From Fimadaptatus sp050946055 (lineage in GTDB: Bacteria; Bacillota; Clostridia; Christensenellales; Aristaeellaceae): DNA of 26,825 nt. The notes under the pieces are model-generated. The model saw only the letters and a program-made list of their open reading frames with translations, had not been told where the DNA came from and ran no database searches. The position numbers and the translations under genes were made by a program. The first letter of the stretch is position 1. Every line of letters starts with the position of its first letter. The DNA is taken from positions 1 to 26,825 of the forward strand of contig JBMNUB010000041.1 in assembly GCA_050946055.1 (NCBI GenBank), given 5' to 3'. Shown here piece by piece: positions 8,063 through 14,683 of the stretch.

Positions 8063-8750
8063 CGATATCACCTCCGCCAAAGCTCACGCCCAGCTCCAGC
8101 GCAGCGTCCCTTAGCAGCTCCAGCTCGACCACGCGCAGCGAGCCAAACGGCGCTTCGACCAGCCGCTCCAGCGCGCAGCGATAGGCATCCAGCAGCGCAC
8201 AGGCGCGCGCAGGAGCATCGCCGCCGCCCGCACGCAGCACCCTGGCCAGCCTTTCGGCAAGGTCTGCGGTCATGTCCAGCGCAGCCAGCGCCATCTCGCG
8301 CGGATAGGGCGTGTACATCTCATACTCTTTGACGCCGCATTCTATGATATCGTTGCATACATCCGCCAGCATGGGCGTGAGCGCCGCGCGCAGATACACG
8401 CGCCAAGGCAGGCTCTCGTCGGCATAGAGCGTACCCAGCAGCCTTGCGGCTTCACGCGCATCGCCGCTCGCCCAGAAGCCCATGCAGCCCAGCGCGCGCG
8501 ACAGCCGCTCCACGCCGCTGCCCGCCGCTTCCAGCGCGGGACGAATCCCCTCCATGAGCGCTGCGGCGCGCGCCTGTGCGGCCTGCATGACCAGCTGTTC
8601 CTTGCTGGGGAAATAGTAATAGAACAGGCTCTTGGCCCAGCCCAGCGAATCGGCGATGTCCTTTATGGAAACGGCATCGTATCCGCGGGCATCAAAAAGT
8701 TCGGCGGCGCGGCATAGCAGTGTATGGCGCGCCTCGTCGCCCTTGCGCAT
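7974..8750 (-). CDS. TetR-family transcriptional regulator
   Basis: This 258-aa repressor-type protein has an N-terminal TetR DNA-binding domain (residues 8-54), including VSIKDIADSLGWAKSLFYYYFPSKEQLV. A helical ligand-binding/dimerisation domain of about 170 residues follows, with no recognised ligand signature. The last 29 residues, an acidic and Gly-rich tail, are read out of frame from the start of the amidase gene, including its ribosome binding site and signal-peptide codons. The family is usually about 190-220 aa, so this tail looks like a read-through extension. The ATG at 8750 has GGGGAGG upstream. It heads an operon with amidase and asnA, and its promoter contains a small inverted repeat suited to autorepression. 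Confidence 0.92.
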   Translation of the reverse strand: MRKGDEARHTLLCRAAELFDARGYDAVSIKDIADSLGWAKSLFYYYFPSKEQLVMQAAQARAAALMEGIRPALEAAGSGVERLSRALGCMGFWASGDAREAARLLGTLYADESLPWRVYLRAALTPMLADVCNDIIECGVKEYEMYTPYPREMALAALDMTADLAERLARVLRAGGGDAPARACALLDAYRCALERLVEAPFGSLRVVELELLRDAALELGVSFGGGDIDEEVVLEDSGAGAAGGAGDDEPDCTGSGD

Positions 8751-8780
8751 CTTAAAGCCTCCCCGGCAGTTTCTTTGCCC

Positions 8781-8809
8781 ATTATGACAGTAATCTTGAC
8801 GCTTGTCAA
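8781..8809 (-). promoter_or_regulatory. Promoter of the tetR-amidase-asnA operon with likely operator
   Basis: On the minus strand a perfect -35 box TTGACA (8809-8804), a 17-base spacer and a -10 box CATAAT (8786-8781) precede the TetR gene. An inverted repeat TTGAC-N4-GTCAA (8796-8809) covers the -35 box and part of the spacer, where a TetR dimer would block RNA polymerase. Autoregulation is inferred. Confidence 0.8.
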
Positions 8810-8882
8810 TCGCGCGCGCTTAATAAAACACAAGGCGCGAGCAGTTTTATTGGAAGTAAGCCCTTGAGGCGACAGGCGGCGC

Positions 8883-9139
8883 TGGCTCGATGCGCGTGTA
8901 GTCGGGTGTTTGCCCGATGCACGGCAGCGCACTCTAGCGCATGCCATGAGTTCGAGCAGCGCTTGGGAAGCGCGCTCTTGTCCCGCAACGCGCGCGCTCG
9001 ATGTGCGGTGTTTGACCGATTAACGGCGGCGCACTCTAGCGCATGCCATGAGTTCGAGCAGCGCTTGGGAAGCGCGCTCTTGTCCCACAACGCGCGCGCT
9101 CGATGTGCGGTGTTTGACCGATTAACGGCAGCGCACTCT
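8883..9139. repeat. 102-bp tandem repeat
   Basis: The block beginning GCGCACTCTAGCGCATGCC recurs with a period of exactly 102 bases, starting at 8927 and 9029. A truncated third start is at 9131, and a diverged partial copy precedes 8927. The two full copies are nearly identical. Each unit contains ACCGATTAACGGC and long GCGC-rich stretches. It carries no supported gene and fills most of the gap between the TetR promoter and the cyclophilin lipoprotein gene. Confidence 0.9.
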
Positions 9140-9198
9140 GCGCGCGGGCGGCGGGTGTCTGCTCATTTCCCCCTTCACATATTCATGCCGCGCGCAAG

Positions 9199-9219
9199 TT
9201 AAAAGATTTAGCCTTTTAA
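9199..9219. repeat. Short inverted repeat upstream of the cyclophilin promoter
   Basis: TTAAAAG (9199-9205) and CTTTTAA (9213-9219) form a 7-bp inverted repeat that overlaps the expected -35 region of the promoter with -10 at 9237. It may be an operator. Confidence 0.4.
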
Positions 9220-9236
9220 TCGATGGCAAAAGGCGG

Positions 9237-9242
9237 TATAAT
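9237..9242 (+). promoter_or_regulatory. -10 box of the cyclophilin operon
   Basis: A perfect TATAAT lies about 55 bases upstream of the lipoprotein cyclophilin start. The -35 at 17-bp spacing is only TTTTAA, so the promoter may need activation or depend on the overlapping inverted repeat. Confidence 0.6.
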
Positions 9243-9296
9243 ATATTGGTAAGCGGCGGGCATGTCCCGCATAATAATCCGATGGGAGCAATGACG

Positions 9297-9932
9297 ATGA
9301 AAAAACTGCTGCTCGCGCTGACGGCGCTCATTACGGCGCTCATGCTGGGCGGCTGCAACCTCATTGAGAGCAGTCCGCAACCCACGCGCGATCCCAACGC
9401 AACCAACCCCGTAGCCACTATAACCATGGAAAGCGGCGCGGTGATGACCGCCGAGCTGTACCCCGAGTACGCGCCCAACACCGTTGCCAACTTCATAGAG
9501 CTGGCCAACTCCGGCTTCTACGACGGAATATCCTTCCACCGCGTAGTAAAGGGCTTCGTCATACAGGCCGGTCAGGCCGCGACCGCAGGCCGCGAGGAGG
9601 CCGACTACAAGATACGTGGCGAGATGGTCAACAACAAGTTCGCCCAGAACACGCTCAAGCACACCAAGGGCGTATTGTCCATGGCGCGCGTGGGCGGTGA
9701 TTACGATTCGGCCTCCACACAGTTCTTCATAGTAGTGGCCGACGCGCCCGACTATCTGGACAACGAGTACGCCGCGTTCGGCGCACTCATTGACGGCGAC
9801 AGCATCACCGCCGCCGAAAAGATATCCAAGGTCGCCGTGGATTCCACCGACAGGCCCATAAACGATCAGGTGATAGCCTCCATCCGCGTGGAAACCTTTG
9901 GTCAGGAATATCCCTTGGAGAAGCTCAAGTAA
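9297..9932 (+). CDS. Lipoprotein peptidyl-prolyl cis-trans isomerase (cyclophilin)
   Basis: This 211-aa membrane-anchored foldase acts outside the cytoplasm. The N-terminus is a lipoprotein signal: MKK, a hydrophobic stretch, and a lipobox LGGC with the lipidated cysteine at residue 20. A short spacer precedes a cyclophilin domain (about 40-210) with FHRVVKGFVIQAG, TQFFIVVADAP and YAAFGALIDG, which hold the catalytic Arg, Phe and Gln of the family. The start at 9297 is chosen for the GGGAG at good spacing; an ATG six bases earlier sits too close to it. It is followed 80 bases downstream by a second cyclophilin without a signal peptide, probably as one operon. Confidence 0.94.
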   Translation: MKKLLLALTALITALMLGGCNLIESSPQPTRDPNATNPVATITMESGAVMTAELYPEYAPNTVANFIELANSGFYDGISFHRVVKGFVIQAGQAATAGREEADYKIRGEMVNNKFAQNTLKHTKGVLSMARVGGDYDSASTQFFIVVADAPDYLDNEYAAFGALIDGDSITAAEKISKVAVDSTDRPINDQVIASIRVETFGQEYPLEKLK

Positions 9933-10012
9933 GCACAGCGCCCTCAAGGCGGCGCACATCGCATACCCCTGCGCCCAGCGCGCAATACGATATTTTCAGG
10001 AGGAATATTGAA

Positions 10013-10537
10013 ATGAGCAATCCCACCATCAAGATCACCATGGCGGACGGCGGCGTGATAAACGCCGAGCTGTATCCCGAATACGCCCCCAACACCGTAG
10101 CCAACTTCGTGGAGCTGGCCGGCAATGGCTTCTATGACGGCCTGATATTCCATCGCGTCATATCCGGCTTCATGATACAGGGCGGCTGCCCCAACGGCAA
10201 CGGCATGGGCGGCCCCGGCTATTCTATAAAGGGCGAGTTCGCTGCCAACGGCTTTAAGCAGAACACCCTGCGCCATCAGCGCGGCGTGCTGTCCATGGCG
10301 CGCGCCATGAGCCCCAACTCTGCGGGCAGCCAGTTCTTCATCATGCACGCCAACGCGCCGCATCTGGACGGCCAGTACGCCGCCTTTGGCAAGGTCACTG
10401 ACGAGGCCAGCATGGAGGTCGTAGACCGCATCGCTTCCACCCGCACCGGCTTCCAGGATCGCCCGGTGAACGAGCAGCGCATACAGTCCATCACCGTGGA
10501 CACCCACGGCGAACAGTACACCGCCGAGAAGCTCTGA
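10013..10537 (+). CDS. Cytoplasmic peptidyl-prolyl cis-trans isomerase (cyclophilin)
   Basis: This 174-aa single-domain cyclophilin speeds up cis-trans isomerisation of X-Pro bonds. It carries the canonical FHRVISGFMIQGG, the GMGGPGYSIKGEF segment typical of clostridial cyclophilins, SQFFIMHANAPHLDGQYAAFG and a complete C-terminus. There is no signal peptide, so it acts in the cytoplasm. The ATG is preceded by AGGAGG. It is clearly paralogous to the lipoprotein cyclophilin directly upstream (shared AELYPEYAPNTVANF), suggesting local duplication with acquisition or loss of an export signal. Confidence 0.96.
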   Translation: MSNPTIKITMADGGVINAELYPEYAPNTVANFVELAGNGFYDGLIFHRVISGFMIQGGCPNGNGMGGPGYSIKGEFAANGFKQNTLRHQRGVLSMARAMSPNSAGSQFFIMHANAPHLDGQYAAFGKVTDEASMEVVDRIASTRTGFQDRPVNEQRIQSITVDTHGEQYTAEKL

Positions 10538-10776
10538 TAGCGCTGCGCACGTGCGGCACATGCGCGGCGATAGGCAGCAATGTAATTAGCATGCATGGCA
10601 GGGCGGCGCGGCAGAATGCAGCGCCCGCGCCGCACCCGGCCTGCGCAGGGGCTTGTTCATTGCCCGCATGCCCATTGCAGCGCCAAGCCGCCCATACAAA
10701 GCGCATCGGCGCGCATTCTCATTGCTCTCTAATCCCCGGCTAATTGAATACTCGTGCAGACCATACCGCGCTGCTG

Positions 10777-10782
10777 TATAAT
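10777..10782 (+). promoter_or_regulatory. -10 box of the small DUF4342-like gene
   Basis: TATAAT about 50 bases before the ATG of the 66-aa membrane protein; the -35 region at 17 bp (GTGCAG) is poor. Confidence 0.45.
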
Positions 10783-10830
10783 AACCTCATCAAGTTGATA
10801 TGCACTATTACTCGGGAGGTATTTACAGCC

Positions 10831-11031
10831 ATGATGAATATTCGTGTATTGATTAGCCGTCAGGGAATGACCTACATAAACCTGCCGCTGCTGGTGGCGG
10901 TGATAGCGATTATAGCCGCGCCGCAGCTGGCCGTGATAGGTTTGATAGCGGCGCTGCTCACCGGTTGCACGTTCAAAATAGAGCGCGACCCTGAGCGCGA
11001 AGTGTCGCCGTATTACGACAGGCACATGTAA
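10831..11031 (+). CDS. Small DUF4342-like membrane protein
   Basis: This 66-aa protein has an N-terminal beta-like segment, a hydrophobic region (INLPLLVAVIAIIAAPQLAVIGLIAALL, about residues 16-44), then TGCTFKIERDPE and a charged tail. It matches, position by position, the C-terminal membrane domain of the next gene, whose corresponding segment is LPVLYLLVAMFMAPHLALL and then LTGCRVHIEHA. It therefore looks like a stand-alone copy of the DUF4342 domain without the UBA-like part. The ATG at 10831 is preceded by GGGAGG with an 11-base gap; a second ATG follows immediately. Function is unknown. It may interact with the larger paralogue in the membrane. Confidence 0.75.
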   Translation: MMNIRVLISRQGMTYINLPLLVAVIAIIAAPQLAVIGLIAALLTGCTFKIERDPEREVSPYYDRHM

Positions 11032-11264
11032 GGCGTATGCCCCACGTACGGCCGCATCGCCCACGTCAAAACGGACATGCCGCCCCGCGACAGGCGCAGC
11101 CGAACCGGCGCGTTATCTGCGTCCGCAGGGGTGCAGCTCACCCAAGCGCGAGACTTTAGCCGCAGCCGGGTATGCGCGATGCGCTTCTCGCTTTTGTCCG
11201 CAGTTTCCCATTTCCGCGACGCGCGCGGCCGTTTTTCGGACTGTGACGCAAGGAGGTCAGCCAC

Positions 11265-11858
11265 ATGGCATCTTACAACATAAAGCACATAGAATATCTC
11301 AGGCAGAAGGCCAACCTCACCTACGAGCAGGCGGTAGCGCTGCTGGAGCGCAATGACGGCGACATCGGCAAGGCTCTGGTAGAGCTGGAGAAGAACGGCG
11401 CTCTGCGCGGACAGCCTGCGGCATCGTCGCAGAGTGAGCGCGCATATGACGAGCGCCGCGCACCCGAGAATCCGCCGCGCCAGCGCAGCTTCTGGGACAA
11501 TCTGGTCGATCTGTTCATAAAGGGACTCCGGCTCAAGCTGGTAGTGGACAAGAACCGCGAGGTGCTGGTGCGCCTACCGGTGCTGTACCTGCTGGTGGCC
11601 ATGTTCATGGCGCCGCATCTGGCTCTGCTCAGCGTGGTGCTGATGTTCCTGACCGGCTGCCGCGTACACATAGAGCATGCCAGCGATCCCGAGGGCGACC
11701 GCAAGATACGCGACTACGCGCGCGGCGCCGAGCAGACCGTGCGCAGCCGCATGGGCGGCACGCAGCGTCAGGAGCGCACGCCCTACAACGCGCCCCGCAA
11801 TGACGGCAAGTCCTCCGGCGATAACGACGATGACTTCGATTCGTTCACGGTCGAGTAA
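11265..11858 (+). CDS. UBA-like domain plus DUF4342 membrane protein
   Basis: This 197-aa protein has an N-terminal three-helix UBA/TS-N-like domain (residues 6-42: IEYLRQKANLTYEQAVALLERNDGDIGKALVELEKNG), as in EF-Ts and NAC. A polar linker (45-80) is followed by a DUF4342 domain with a hydrophobic segment (about 105-135) and a long charged, Gly/Asp/Arg-rich C-terminal tail. This architecture is widespread in Clostridia but uncharacterised. Protein-protein binding by the UBA-like part is an inference from the fold. The ATG has AAGGAGGTC upstream, and a strong terminator follows. The small gene just upstream is a partial paralogue. Confidence 0.9.
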   Translation: MASYNIKHIEYLRQKANLTYEQAVALLERNDGDIGKALVELEKNGALRGQPAASSQSERAYDERRAPENPPRQRSFWDNLVDLFIKGLRLKLVVDKNREVLVRLPVLYLLVAMFMAPHLALLSVVLMFLTGCRVHIEHASDPEGDRKIRDYARGAEQTVRSRMGGTQRQERTPYNAPRNDGKSSGDNDDDFDSFTVE

Positions 11859-11879
11859 GCCACACACAAAGCAAACGAA

Positions 11880-11912
11880 GCCTCCGCTCACAATGCATAG
11901 CGGAGGCTTTTT
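11880..11912 (+). terminator. Rho-independent terminator after the DUF4342 gene
   Basis: GCCTCCGCT (11880-11888) pairs perfectly with AGCGGAGGC (11899-11907) across a 10-base loop and is followed by TTTTT. Confidence 0.95.
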
Positions 11913-11917
11913 AAGTA

Positions 11918-11955
11918 GCGGGCGCGCAGTTCCGCATGGAGAACTGCGCGCCCGC
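11918..11955. repeat. Perfect 15-bp-arm inverted repeat
   Basis: GCGGGCGCGCAGTTC (11918-11932) and its exact complement (11941-11955) surround an 8-base loop. It lies six bases after the T-run of the preceding terminator and has no T-run of its own. It may be an extra barrier to transcription, a repetitive hairpin element, or a cruciform site. Confidence 0.85.
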
Positions 11956-12016
11956 TGGCGTTTATGTATGATTACCGCTGGATACTGTGCGGATGCGCGG
12001 AATGCGCCATGCCGTT

Positions 12017-12367
12017 CGCTCGCGCTCGCACATGGCACGCACCTCACTCGGTCGCTTTGCGCTCGCACATGGCACGCACCTCATTCGGTCGCTTTGCACT
12101 CGCACATGGTGCGCAACTCATTCCTTAGCTCGCGCTCGCACATGGCGCGCAACTCATTCCTTCGCTCGCGCTCGTACATGGCGCGCAACTCATTCGGTCT
12201 CTTTGCGCTCGCACATGGTGCGCAACTCATTCCTTAGCTCGCGCTCGCACATGGCGCGCAACTCATTCCTTCGCTCGCGCTCGTACATGGCGCGCAACTC
12301 ATTCTTTCGCTCGCGCTCGCACATGGCGCGCAACTCATTCCTTCGCTCGCGCTCGTACATGGCGCGC
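12017..12367. repeat. 36-37-bp minisatellite, about ten copies
   Basis: Consecutive units of 36 or 37 bp run head to tail from 12017. Most begin with CGCTCGCGCTCG or CGCTTTGCGCTCG and contain CACATGG, CGCAACTCATTC or close variants. Higher-order order is visible: the TTTGC-type and CGCGC-type units alternate in a pattern that itself repeats. A 15-bp direct repeat, CGCCATGCCGTTCGC, flanks the array at 12005-12019 and 12368-12382. There are no spacers, so it is not CRISPR. Frames stay open through it only because of the 36-bp period; none has a plausible start. Confidence 0.92.
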
Positions 12368-12421
12368 CGCCATGCCGTTCGCATATCTCCGCCCGCCATC
12401 ATGCACACTTTGCCCCGCGCA

Positions 12422-14683
12422 TCATGTGCTTACGCGGTATACCTCGATTATGTCGGAGCGCTTCTTGAGCTGGCGTATCACCTTGTCCAGCTGTAATGTG
12501 TTCTTAGTCTCTATGGTCAGGTTTATAGAGGTGGTGGCGTTGGCGGCCGATACGCCCGAGCGCGCGTTGGTGTGCGCCGATACCGACAGCATGGGTACCT
12601 CTATCTGCGACAGCAGCAGCGACAGGTCGGCCAGCAGTCCCGCATGGTCGTAGGCGATTATCTGTATCTCAGCCGGGAACGTACCTATGGCGTCGCCCGC
12701 CCATGCCACTTCAACCAGGCGGTCCGGGTCGTTCTGCACTATGTCGCGCACGTTCAGGCAGTCGGCGCGATGCACGGACACGCCGCGCCCGCGCGTTATG
12801 TAGCCGATTATCTCATCGCCCGGCAGCGGCGAACAGCATCTGGCAAAGCGCACCAGCATGCCCGGTTCGCCCTTGACCACTACGCCGTTTGAGGATTGCA
12901 GCGCCTGCGCCTTGGACGAGGGCTGCTGGGTTACTATGTCCTGCGCGGTCACGGGCGGCGCGGGGTTCAGCTTCTGCTGATAGCGCTTGTAGTCCTCGAC
13001 CAGCCGCGTCATGACCTGATTTACCGATATGCCGCCAAAGCCTATGGCCGCGTACAGGTCGTCTATGACGTTTAGGCTGTACTTGTTGCGTATCATCTCG
13101 GTGTTGTCGGGGCGTATCAGCTGGGCTATCGTGTAGCCCTGACGGCGCGCCTCCTTCTCCAGCATGTCGCGGCCACGCTCCATATGCTCGTCCTTCAGCT
13201 CGCGCTTGAAGAAGGCGCGTATCTTGGCGCGCGCTTCGGAGGTCTTGACTATGTTCATCCAGTCGAGCTTGGGGCCTTTGGAGCCCTGCGAGGTCAGCAC
13301 CTCTACAAAGTCGCCGGTCTCCAGCTTGGAGTCCAGAGGCACTATGCGCCCGTTGACCTTGGCTCCCACGCACTTGTTGCCTATCTCGGAGTGTATGCGG
13401 TAGGCAAAGTCCAGCGGCGTAGCGCCCTTGGGCAGGCTTATCACCTTGCCCTTGGGTGTGAACACGAACACCTCGTCGGCGAACAAATCTACCTTGAGCG
13501 ACTGCATGAACTCGCCTGCGTCCTTGGTGTCGTTCTGCCAGTCCAGTATTTGCCTTAGCCAATACAGCTTGTCATCCAGATCGCCTGCGGACTTGCCCTC
13601 CTTGTAGCGCCAGTGCGCGGCGATGCCGTATTCGGCGGTGTTGTGCATCTCGTGGGTCTTTATCTGCACTTCGAATGTCTGTCCGCCCAGTCCCACGACA
13701 GTTGTATGCAGCGCCTGATACATGTTCTGCTTGGGCACGGATATGTAGTCCTTGAACCTGCCCGGCACCTGCGCCCACAGCGTATGCACTATGCCCAGCA
13801 CGGTGTAGCACTCGGGTATGGTGTCCACTATCACGCGCGTGGCAATGAGGTCGTATATCTGGTCAAACTCCTTGTGCTGCAAGTACATCTTGCGGTATAT
13901 GCTGTAAAAGTGCTTGGGGCGGCCCTCTATCTCGGCCTTTATGCCCTGCTCAAGCAGCTTTTCGCTGAGTATGGATATGACCTGTCGGATGGTCTCCTCG
14001 CGCTCGGCGCGCTTCATGCCCACCTTTTCGACCAGATCGTAGTATATCGCAGGCTCTATATAGCGCAGTGACAGATCCTCCAGCTCCCACTTTATCGCGA
14101 ACATGCCCAGCCTGTGTGCAAGCGGAGCGTATACGTCCAGCGTTTCCTTGGCTATGGCGACCTGTCTGTCGGGCTTTTGGAACTTCAGCGTGCGCATGTT
14201 GTGCAGGCGGTCGGCGAGCTTGATTATGACCACGCGGATATCCTTTGCCATGGCAAGGAACATCTTGCGCAGCGATTCGGCCTGCTGCTCCTCCTTGCTG
14301 GTGAAGTCCAGCTTGGTGAGCTTGGTCACGCCGTCTACGAGCAGCGCCACCTCCGAGCCGAACTCGTTGGTTATGTCGGCAAGGGTTATCTCGGTATCCT
14401 CTACTACGTCGTGCAGCAGCCCTGCCGCGCAGGTTGTGGAGTCCATCATCAGGTCGGCCAGTATGAACGCCACGCGCAGCGGATGTGTGAAATACGGCTT
14501 GCCCGACTTTCGCATTACATCCTTGTGCGCATCCTGCGCGTAATAAAAGGCGCGCTCCACCATACCCACGTCGTCATCCGGGTGATAGTGCAATATCTTT
14601 GCCTTGAGATCCTCCAGCTGGCTCTGATAATCATCAGACACCGCTTTCACCACCATTCTTTTCGGCGCGCATTGCGCCTTCAC
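12422..14683 (-). CDS. Bifunctional (p)ppGpp synthetase/hydrolase (RelA/SpoT homologue)
   Basis: This long Rsh enzyme makes and degrades the stringent-response alarmone (p)ppGpp. The 753-aa domain order is standard. The HD hydrolase domain (about 45-200) contains H67, LLHDVVEDT (H91-D92) and the following conserved helices. The synthetase domain (about 235-350) has the YSIYRKM, RFKDYISVPKQNMYQALHTTV and EVQIKT segments. A TGS domain (about 400-460, VFVFTPKGKVISLPKGATPLDFAYRIH), a helical/zinc-finger-like region with RCCSPLPGDEIIGYITRGRGVSVHR (about 630-655) and a C-terminal ACT domain follow. Both catalytic halves look intact. The GTG start overlaps the recJ stop as GTGA, suggesting coupling; an ATG at 14656 is an alternative. 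Confidence 0.96.
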   Translation of the reverse strand: MKAQCAPKRMVVKAVSDDYQSQLEDLKAKILHYHPDDDVGMVERAFYYAQDAHKDVMRKSGKPYFTHPLRVAFILADLMMDSTTCAAGLLHDVVEDTEITLADITNEFGSEVALLVDGVTKLTKLDFTSKEEQQAESLRKMFLAMAKDIRVVIIKLADRLHNMRTLKFQKPDRQVAIAKETLDVYAPLAHRLGMFAIKWELEDLSLRYIEPAIYYDLVEKVGMKRAEREETIRQVISILSEKLLEQGIKAEIEGRPKHFYSIYRKMYLQHKEFDQIYDLIATRVIVDTIPECYTVLGIVHTLWAQVPGRFKDYISVPKQNMYQALHTTVVGLGGQTFEVQIKTHEMHNTAEYGIAAHWRYKEGKSAGDLDDKLYWLRQILDWQNDTKDAGEFMQSLKVDLFADEVFVFTPKGKVISLPKGATPLDFAYRIHSEIGNKCVGAKVNGRIVPLDSKLETGDFVEVLTSQGSKGPKLDWMNIVKTSEARAKIRAFFKRELKDEHMERGRDMLEKEARRQGYTIAQLIRPDNTEMIRNKYSLNVIDDLYAAIGFGGISVNQVMTRLVEDYKRYQQKLNPAPPVTAQDIVTQQPSSKAQALQSSNGVVVKGEPGMLVRFARCCSPLPGDEIIGYITRGRGVSVHRADCLNVRDIVQNDPDRLVEVAWAGDAIGTFPAEIQIIAYDHAGLLADLSLLLSQIEVPMLSVSAHTNARSGVSAANATTSINLTIETKNTLQLDKVIRQLKKRSDIIEVYRVST

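Noticed and set aside
9216..9959. Minus-strand open frame of 247 codons opposite the lipoprotein cyclophilin
   Set aside because: It is antisense to a clear cyclophilin gene and lacks a start signal.
12017..12367. Possible CRISPR array because of the 36-bp unit
   Set aside because: Units abut with no unique spacers, and no cas genes are nearby.
11987..12496. Open frames through the 36-bp repeats encoding RSRSHMARNSF-type repeats, and the reverse-strand MYERERR-type repeats
   Set aside because: The 36-bp period keeps frames open by chance. 37-bp units disrupt the phase, there is no start signal, and no conserved protein is encoded.
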